From positions 1-11,570 of the forward strand of contig USLW01000033.1 in assembly GCA_900555605.1 (NCBI GenBank): 11,570 bases of DNA, written 5' to 3'. The notes under the pieces were generated by a model, which made no database searches, was not told the DNA's origin, and saw only the letters and a list, made by a program, of their open reading frames with translations. A program made the position numbers and the translations under genes. This DNA is from an uncultured Clostridium sp. Lineage in GTDB: Bacteria; Bacillota; Clostridia; UBA1212; UBA1255. Below are positions 6,054 to 11,570 of this stretch, piece by piece. Each line of letters starts with the position of its first letter. Position 1 is the stretch's first letter.

Positions 6054-6115
6054 GGATCTTATCCATATGCGGTCGAGAGGCGCATAGAAAAACAAAATAA
6101 GGAGGTGTACGGCGA

Positions 6116-8098
6116 ATGGCATCAAAGAAAAAAATTGAGTTCACCAATTTTGATCAAGATACAGAAGAGGATCTTGTTTCTGCCTCAAAAGCAGAACGCA
6201 AAGAAGAGGCCCGGCGCAGAAAGGAAAAGGAAAAGGCCGAAAAAGAGGAAGAAAAGAAAAAAGTCAAAGCAACGCTTACGACACAAGGGGTCGTTTACGT
6301 CGAAGACTATGACGATGAATTTGATATTGCTGTTAAGGAGAAGCAAAAATTTTCCAAAAACAAGCTCGCCTTGATCTGGGGCGGCGCAGGCCTGCTGCTG
6401 ATTGTGGTGCTGATCATTCTTATTACTGTATTTGCAAACATTTTAAATACAGGAGCGGTCTATGACGGCGTCATGCTGGACGGCTACAGCCTTGCCGGCA
6501 TGACGGAAAAACAGGTGCAGGACTATGTGCGCAGCACGTATATTACCCCTTTAAAAGAAGGCGTCATGGAAGTTAAAATCGGAGATACCCAGGTCTCATA
6601 CCCGATGTCTGAATTTGTGGTGTGTCCGGACCCTGAGGCCATCGCAAAGGAAGCCTATGGAGTTGCCCGTACAGGCAACATTTTCTCCCGGCTCAGCCAA
6701 ATTACCGCGCTGAAAAGCAATCATAAAAATTTAAGCATCACTTATACGATATCAAATGAAAAGTTTGAAGATATTCAGGCAGCAGCCGCAGAAAAGCTGT
6801 GTGTGGAAAAGGTGGATCCCACCATTGAGGCATTGGCCAATGACGGCATCAAATTCACATACGGCGCAAAGGGCGTAGAAATCGACCTGAACCGGCTGAA
6901 TGAGGATCTGAAAAAGGCGCTGCAGGAACTCAGCAAACGTTTGGAAACGGCTGGTACAGCGGCGCCGGAGCCGATTGCGCTTGAGATTTTTACGATAGTC
7001 TCTGATTTTACCCCAATTGAAAAGGAAGCAGTGCTGGAGCTGGCCTATATCCCGCCCGTCGACGCATATTTTCAGCGTGTCAACGGTAAAGTTGAGATTG
7101 TCCCCCAAGTATACGGCCGCTCCGTAGCAGAGACGGATTTAGACCGTATGCTCGATAAAATCAACAGCGGAAACGCTTCCCCGAATGAATATTTAGTGAT
7201 TCCCTACGATCACTCCGTGTCCGCTGAGATTACGGAAGCCATGCTGCAGGAGATGCTGGATACCAGAACCTTGCTTGCCGAGGGTGCATCTTCAAATAAA
7301 TTAACCGGCGGCAGTACGCAGCTCGTATCCAAAAACGAACGGGCGCAGAATCTGCGGCGCGCCGCAGAACTGCTGAACAAAACCATTGTTCTTCCGGATG
7401 AAATCTTTCGGTTTTCAGAGGTTGTCGGAGACATTTCAATTGCTAACGGTTTTATCCCGGCTTACGACAACGCCATGGGAGCGGATGAGAAAGCGGCGGG
7501 AGGCGGCGTATCTCAGGCAGCCTCCGCATTATATCTGTCGCTGCTGAAAGCAGACATTGAAATTACGGAACACGCGCATTATCCGTATCCTGTAAATTTC
7601 GGAACGCTGGGTCTGGATGCATACGTCAGCAAAAATCAAGACTTTTCTTTTCGGAACAGCAGCGGCGTGCCGCTGCGCATAGAGGCCTCCTATATCGGCG
7701 ATCTATTTACCATTCGCTTGTATGGAGCAAAAACGCTGGAAAATACCATTGAGATTACCGCGGATTCTCAAGAAACAGCGTATGAGACGATCTACGAAAT
7801 CGATCCGGCGCTGCAGGACGGTGAAGAGATCCGTGTGCCGGGTTTCCACGGATACCGTGTAACCGTATCCCGCAGAGTCATCAGCGGCGGTGTCGTTATT
7901 TCCGATAAAACCATAGAAATTGTAAGCTATCAGTCAAGAAATGAAACCATCTACCGAAACGGTGCAGTAGCGCCTGATCCGACAGAGCCCGCTCCGCCGC
8001 CTTCCCCTACGGCTCCTGAAACAGAGCCTGCGGAAGCGACGCCGTCCTCCTCCGAACAAAATACAGAGCCGCTGCCGACTCCGCGATCAGAGTCTTAA
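6116..8098 (+). CDS. Membrane-anchored VanW-domain protein with peptidoglycan-binding-type and G5-like regions
   Basis: This 660-residue protein has a charged, lysine/glutamate-rich cytoplasmic N-terminus (1-82) with a helical run of about 25-50, one membrane anchor (about 84-108) and a large extracellular part. Residues about 112-365 resemble the YoaR-type PG_binding_4 region seen before VanW domains (for example VARTGNIFSRL at 183-193). The VanW domain spans about 405-540: NERAQNLRRAAELLNKTIV, FRFSEVVG, AGGGVSQAAS and HYPYPVNFG. A G5-like segment follows (about 548-615), then a proline/threonine/glutamate tail. VanW proteins are surface proteins of unknown biochemical role, first named in vancomycin resistance clusters; this does not show resistance. 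The VanW motif normally reads GGGxCQ; here Ser466 replaces the cysteine. ATG 6116 follows a strong AAGGAGGTG. The next gene starts 23 bases after the stop. Confidence 0.9.
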   Translation: MASKKKIEFTNFDQDTEEDLVSASKAERKEEARRRKEKEKAEKEEEKKKVKATLTTQGVVYVEDYDDEFDIAVKEKQKFSKNKLALIWGGAGLLLIVVLIILITVFANILNTGAVYDGVMLDGYSLAGMTEKQVQDYVRSTYITPLKEGVMEVKIGDTQVSYPMSEFVVCPDPEAIAKEAYGVARTGNIFSRLSQITALKSNHKNLSITYTISNEKFEDIQAAAAEKLCVEKVDPTIEALANDGIKFTYGAKGVEIDLNRLNEDLKKALQELSKRLETAGTAAPEPIALEIFTIVSDFTPIEKEAVLELAYIPPVDAYFQRVNGKVEIVPQVYGRSVAETDLDRMLDKINSGNASPNEYLVIPYDHSVSAEITEAMLQEMLDTRTLLAEGASSNKLTGGSTQLVSKNERAQNLRRAAELLNKTIVLPDEIFRFSEVVGDISIANGFIPAYDNAMGADEKAAGGGVSQAASALYLSLLKADIEITEHAHYPYPVNFGTLGLDAYVSKNQDFSFRNSSGVPLRIEASYIGDLFTIRLYGAKTLENTIEITADSQETAYETIYEIDPALQDGEEIRVPGFHGYRVTVSRRVISGGVVISDKTIEIVSYQSRNETIYRNGAVAPDPTEPAPPPSPTAPETEPAEATPSSSEQNTEPLPTPRSES

Positions 8099-8121
8099 TA
8101 CAAATTTCCGGAGGATATCAT

Positions 8122-8832
8122 ATGACAGAGGATGCCTTTATAGCATTCGACCGGGTCAGTAAATATTACCAGGTCGGGGAAATGAAAATCACCGCGGTAA
8201 AGGATATCACGTTTACCTTGCAAAAGGGTGCGTTCACGGTAATCGTCGGTGCCAGCGGCGCAGGGAAGACGACAGTGCTGAATATGCTGGGCGGGATGGA
8301 TACCTGCAGCAGCGGCAGGATTCTTTTGGACGGAAGTGAAATCAGCAGCTATTCCCCAAAGCGGCTTACCGCATACCGACGGCATGAGGTCGGGTTTGTT
8401 TTTCAATTTTATAATCTTATGCATAATCTTACCGCCTTGGAAAATGTCGAGCTTGCGTCTCAGATATGCAAAAACCCGCTGAATGTAAAGGAAACGCTCT
8501 GCAGCGTCGGGCTGAAGGATCGGATGCACAACTTTCCGGCACAGCTTTCCGGCGGAGAGCAGCAGCGCGTAGCGATTGCAAGGGCTCTGGCGAAAAATCC
8601 AAAAATTCTTTTATGCGACGAGCCTACCGGGGCATTGGACTACAGTACCGGAAAGACCATTCTGAAGCTGCTCCAGGACACCTGCAGGAATACGGGAAAA
8701 AATGTGATTGTAATCACGCATAATCAGGCGACCACAGCCATGGCGGACAGCGTCATTACACTGCGCAGCGGCGAAATCGCAGACATCACGCACAATGATG
8801 CCCCCGTGCCGGTAGAAAGGATTGAATGGTAA
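8122..8832 (+). CDS. ABC transporter ATP-binding protein (MacB/LolD type)
   Basis: The 236-residue protein is a complete nucleotide-binding subunit: Walker [10 protein letters not shown] at 43-51, Q-loop Gln95 in FVFQFYNL, signature LSGGEQQRV at 142-150, Walker B ILLCDEP at 162-168 with catalytic Glu167, D-loop ALD at 171-173 and H-loop His200. The FQFYNLM and [15 protein letters not shown] wording is typical of the MacB/LolD/FtsE group, which pairs with FtsX-fold permeases and uses ATP to drive export, lipoprotein extraction or mechanical signalling rather than solute import. GGAGG seven bases before ATG 8122 supports the start. The end overlaps the permease start (ATGGTAATG), implying coupled translation and a matched pair. 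Substrate unknown. Confidence 0.95.
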   Translation: MTEDAFIAFDRVSKYYQVGEMKITAVKDITFTLQKGAFTVIVGASGAGKTTVLNMLGGMDTCSSGRILLDGSEISSYSPKRLTAYRRHEVGFVFQFYNLMHNLTALENVELASQICKNPLNVKETLCSVGLKDRMHNFPAQLSGGEQQRVAIARALAKNPKILLCDEPTGALDYSTGKTILKLLQDTCRNTGKNVIVITHNQATTAMADSVITLRSGEIADITHNDAPVPVERIEW

Positions 8833-11360
8833 TGGCATATTTTACTGAAGTTAAGCGAAGCATTCTGCGTTCCTTCAGCAAATTCCTGTCAATTCTGCTG
8901 ATTGTCGCCCTTGGCGTCGGTGTATTTGCCGGCGTAAAGGCAACCGGTACTGACATGAAGCGCACTGCTGACCAATATTATGACGATCATGACTTTATGG
9001 ATCTGTCTATTCTCAGCACCGGCGGTCTGACGGCACAGGATGTCGCGGCAGTCGCCGCCATAGAAGGCGTTGCGGCTGCAGAAGGATTTTATACCAGCGA
9101 TGCACTGATCCAATTAGAAGATAAAGAAGCTGTTATGAAATTTATCAGTCTTCCCAAAGCCGTCAACCGATTAACCTTGACAGAAGGCGCACTTCCCGTC
9201 CGGCCGGGCGAATGCGTTCTGACCGTTACCTCAGAAGGCCTTTATCAGTTCAAAATCGGCGATACGGTCCGCATTGCCAGTGAAAACAGCGGAATCTTGT
9301 CAGAATATAAAATCGTGGGCTTTGTCCAAAGTCCCTGCTATATTTCGTTTGATTTAGGCAGCAGCACACAAGGCAGCGGCAAGCTGAATTACGTTGCCTA
9401 CATAACAGAGGAAAACTTTGCGCAGGACTATTTTTCCGAATTAGCCGTAACGGTCAGCGGCGCAAAGGCATGCAATACATATGGATCAGCCTACACTGCG
9501 CTTGTAGAAGCGGTACGCCTTCGCATAGAAGGGATTGCCGAAGAACGGACAGCGGCGCGCCTTTCCGAGTTGCGGGCTTTCGGGGAGCAGCAGATTGCAG
9601 CGCTTTTATCGGCGGCACAGCAGTCGGGTACGAAAATTGATGAAGCTTTTATCGCACAGCTGCGCAATCAGCTGGATCTGCTGAAACAGCCGCAATGGTA
9701 TGTGCTGGATCGCAGCGCAAACATCGGATATGTCAGCTATCAGGGAGATTCCGAAAAGGTGGATGCCATTGCCGCAATTTTTCCCGTATTTTTTTTCCTG
9801 GTAGCCGCCCTGGTATGCCTGACCACCATGACACGAATGGTCGAGGAGGAACGGACACAAATCGGCGTTATGAAAGCTTTAGGTTACGGAAAGGGAGCAA
9901 TTGCGGCAAAATATCTGATCTATGCAGGACTGGCCAGCACAGCAGGCAGCCTTCTCGGCCTGGCGGTCGGATTTCAGCTGTTTCCGAAAGCAATTTTTGC
10001 CGCATATCAGATTTTGTACCGCATTCCCGATATTCAGACGCCCTATCATCTCACATACGCGTTGGTTTCCTCTCTTTCAGCCATTCTATGTACAGTATTG
10101 GCCTCCTTGGCCGCTTGCATCGCAACGCTCCGGGAACGTCCTGCCGCTCTCATGCTGCCAAAGTCCCCAAAGGCCGGGAAACGTATTTTACTCGAACGTA
10201 TCGGCTTTCTCTGGAAGCATATGAGCTTCAGTCAAAAGGTCAGCGCCCGCAATCTCTTCCGTTACAAAAAGCGGTTTTGGATGACCATTGTCGGTATCGC
10301 AGGCTGCACGGCGCTGCTGCTGACCGGCTTCGGCCTGAAAAACTCAATATCCGATATTGTAGATAAGCAATTCCGCGATATCGCACTGTACGATATGAGC
10401 GGCTCCTTTGCACAAGGAGCAAAGATTGATGATATCGCGCCGGTTCTGGAGGCACGCGGTGTAACTTACTTGGCTTATTACCAAAAATTCACCGATATTT
10501 CGTCGGATGATTTTCAAAAACAGGCATATCTATTCATCCCGGACTGCGAAGAAGAGACAATCGCCCGGTTTGAGGCGCTGTATTCGCTGCATACCCGCAG
10601 AACCGGCACGCCGCAGCCGCTATCGCGCCGGGGTGTAGTCATCACGGAAAAGCTTGCAAAGGAACTGCACGTTTCAGCCGGCGATACGATTCAGATCTCA
10701 GACGGCACGGAACGGGTCGGCTTTCTCGTGACGGGTATTGCGGAAAATTATATCTACCATTACGTATACATGCTTCCCGAAACGTACGAAGCCGCCTTCG
10801 GCGGCAGACCCGCGCCGAATTATTTTGCAGGCAGGCTTTCCGAGGATTCCGGTACTGCGCGGGATACGCTTTCCGAAGAATTGCTGCGCAGCGGAAAAAT
10901 CACCGCAGTGAATGATATCTCCGATTTCCGGGTCACCTTTGACGACGCCATCGGCAGCCTGAATATTGTCGTGCTGGTACTCATCGTATGCGCGGCATTG
11001 CTGGCATTTATCGTGCTTTACAATCTGACGAATATCAATATCACGGAACGGCAGAGAGAGGTTGCCACAATCAAGGTGCTGGGCTTTTATGATCCCGAGG
11101 TTTCCTCTTATATTTTCCGGGAATCTGTGACTTTGACGGTTATCGGCATTTTGTTCGGACTGGTATTAGGGGTCATTCTCCACGCCTTTGTTGTTTCTAC
11201 GGCAGAAGTGGATATGGTGATGTTCGGCCGTGAGATAAAAGCCATGAGTTATGTCATTTCCGCGGTGCTGACGCTGGTATTCTCCATTCTTGTGGATTTT
11301 GCCATGCATTTTCGGCTGAAAAACATCTCCATGGTGGATTCATTGAAAAGTGCAGAATAA
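8826..11360 (+). CDS. Two-domain FtsX-like ABC permease
   Basis: The 844-residue membrane protein has eight predicted helices: about 18-38; 314-334, 360-383 and 405-433 (first FtsX domain); 486-504; and 712-733, 768-792 and 807-826 (second FtsX domain). Extracellular domains lie at about 40-312 and 505-710. The FtsX hallmarks RTQIGVMKALGYGKGAIAAKY (343-363) and REVATIKVLGFYDPEVSSY (744-762) mark the cytoplasmic loops that contact the ATPase. LKQPQWYVLDRSANIGYVSY before the first FtsX domain is typical of clostridial permeases, but the long coiled coil many of them have in the first extracellular domain is reduced to a short helical stretch (about 225-290). The start is ATG 8826, five bases after AAAGGA; ATG 8832 is possible. 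It acts with the upstream ATPase; cargo unknown. Confidence 0.93.
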   Translation: MVMAYFTEVKRSILRSFSKFLSILLIVALGVGVFAGVKATGTDMKRTADQYYDDHDFMDLSILSTGGLTAQDVAAVAAIEGVAAAEGFYTSDALIQLEDKEAVMKFISLPKAVNRLTLTEGALPVRPGECVLTVTSEGLYQFKIGDTVRIASENSGILSEYKIVGFVQSPCYISFDLGSSTQGSGKLNYVAYITEENFAQDYFSELAVTVSGAKACNTYGSAYTALVEAVRLRIEGIAEERTAARLSELRAFGEQQIAALLSAAQQSGTKIDEAFIAQLRNQLDLLKQPQWYVLDRSANIGYVSYQGDSEKVDAIAAIFPVFFFLVAALVCLTTMTRMVEEERTQIGVMKALGYGKGAIAAKYLIYAGLASTAGSLLGLAVGFQLFPKAIFAAYQILYRIPDIQTPYHLTYALVSSLSAILCTVLASLAACIATLRERPAALMLPKSPKAGKRILLERIGFLWKHMSFSQKVSARNLFRYKKRFWMTIVGIAGCTALLLTGFGLKNSISDIVDKQFRDIALYDMSGSFAQGAKIDDIAPVLEARGVTYLAYYQKFTDISSDDFQKQAYLFIPDCEEETIARFEALYSLHTRRTGTPQPLSRRGVVITEKLAKELHVSAGDTIQISDGTERVGFLVTGIAENYIYHYVYMLPETYEAAFGGRPAPNYFAGRLSEDSGTARDTLSEELLRSGKITAVNDISDFRVTFDDAIGSLNIVVLVLIVCAALLAFIVLYNLTNINITERQREVATIKVLGFYDPEVSSYIFRESVTLTVIGILFGLVLGVILHAFVVSTAEVDMVMFGREIKAMSYVISAVLTLVFSILVDFAMHFRLKNISMVDSLKSAE

Positions 11361-11380
11361 GAAGGAGGTATTGCCGCAGT

Positions 11381-11570
11381 ATGACAAAACAGGGGGAAAG
11401 TTGTCAAATTGATATTACCGGAATTACGGAAGAGGGCGCCGGAGTCGGACATCTCGGCGGCATGGCGGTTTTCTGCCCCGGTCTGCTGCCCGGTGAGCAG
11501 GCCGAGGTTCGGCTCACAAAAGTAAAGAAGTCCTATGCCATTGGTAAAATGCTGCGGCTGCTCCGGACCT
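11381..11570 (+). CDS. rlmD: RlmD/RlmCD-like 23S rRNA (uracil-5-)-methyltransferase, N-terminal part
   Basis: The first 63 codons encode a TRAM domain: QIDITGITEEGAGVGHLGG, VFCPGLLPGEQAEVRLTKVKKSYAIGK. This is how the RumA/TrmA-type SAM-dependent uracil-5-methyltransferases that modify U1939 (and, in RlmCD, U747) of 23S rRNA begin. The catalytic domain lies beyond the window, so other TRAM proteins such as MiaB-type enzymes are possible, though there TRAM is C-terminal. ATG 11381 follows GAAGGAGG by about 12 bases and lies 20 bases after the permease stop. It is probably cotranscribed with the transporter, but functional linkage is doubtful. Confidence 0.85.
   Translation, partial: MTKQGESCQIDITGITEEGAGVGHLGGMAVFCPGLLPGEQAEVRLTKVKKSYAIGKMLRLLRT

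Larger units (their letters stand above)
5940..6115. other. Divergent intergenic region between yabP and the VanW gene
   Basis: This 176-base region must hold promoters for both directions. I see a plus-strand extended -10 (6007-6015), a stem-loop (6031-6053), and four copies of ATGCGG on the plus strand at 5956, 5987, 6024 and 6067. I could not find a convincing sigma-E or sigma-A promoter for yabP on the minus strand. Confidence 0.5.

Noticed and set aside
5940..6060. Sigma-E-type promoter for yabP
   Set aside because: CATA-containing stretches occur on the minus strand, but none has a matching -35 at the right distance, so I could not support one.
5926..6147. 73-codon minus-strand frame across the divergent intergenic region
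   Set aside because: It starts inside the VanW gene, runs through the leader with no ribosome binding site and has no family resemblance.
6190..6270. Purine-rich low-complexity tract as a repeat or regulatory element
   Set aside because: It simply encodes the Lys/Glu/Arg-rich cytoplasmic N-terminus of the VanW protein and is not a regular repeat.
8095..8529. 144-codon minus-strand frame opposite the ABC ATPase
   Set aside because: It is antisense to Walker A and signature coding sequence, with no recognisable domain or ribosome binding site.
9695..10366. 223-codon plus-strand frame within the permease
   Set aside because: It lies in another frame of a continuous FtsX permease and has shadow-like composition (many Arg, His, Ser) with no domain.

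Overview
The window looks like chromosomal DNA from a spore-forming Firmicute of the class Clostridia. The evidence is a yabP-yabQ-divIC-S1 cluster typical of endospore formers, strong GGAGG-type ribosome binding sites, mixed ATG/GTG/TTG starts, and clostridial-type VanW and FtsX-permease proteins. Base composition is moderate. There is no IS element, phage gene, CRISPR array, tRNA or rRNA, and no gene-free stretch over 300 bases.

Left part (1-5915), all on the minus strand. Reading in the direction of transcription: yabP and yabQ (spore morphogenesis/cortex); divIC (cell division, with its own good sigma-A-type promoter); an S1-domain RNA-binding protein; a rhomboid protease whose start overlaps the end of the S1 gene; an MVF/SpoVB-family flippase gene broken by one in-frame TAA; a terminator-like hairpin; then a second unit with its own promoter holding a PdxA-family dehydrogenase and a VTC-domain gene that is also interrupted by one in-frame TAA and runs off the left edge.

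Right part (6116-11570), all on the plus strand and divergent from yabP: a membrane-anchored VanW/G5 protein, an ABC ATPase, a large two-FtsX-domain permease overlapping it, and the start of an RlmD-like rRNA methyltransferase. Spacing is tight and every gene has a ribosome binding site, so this reads as one operon. It joins an envelope protein, a MacB/LolCDE-like export or mechanotransmission machine of unknown substrate, and probably an unrelated housekeeping gene.

The most notable observations are two separate, otherwise clean single-codon TAA interruptions in conserved genes (VTC and the flippase) within 2 kb, and replacement of the usual VanW-motif cysteine by serine. Others are a rhomboid protease embedded in the division/sporulation cluster and a perfect 14-bp palindrome between the pdxA promoter and its start. 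I see no convincing wholly new multi-gene system. All identifications come from reading motifs; no database search was run.
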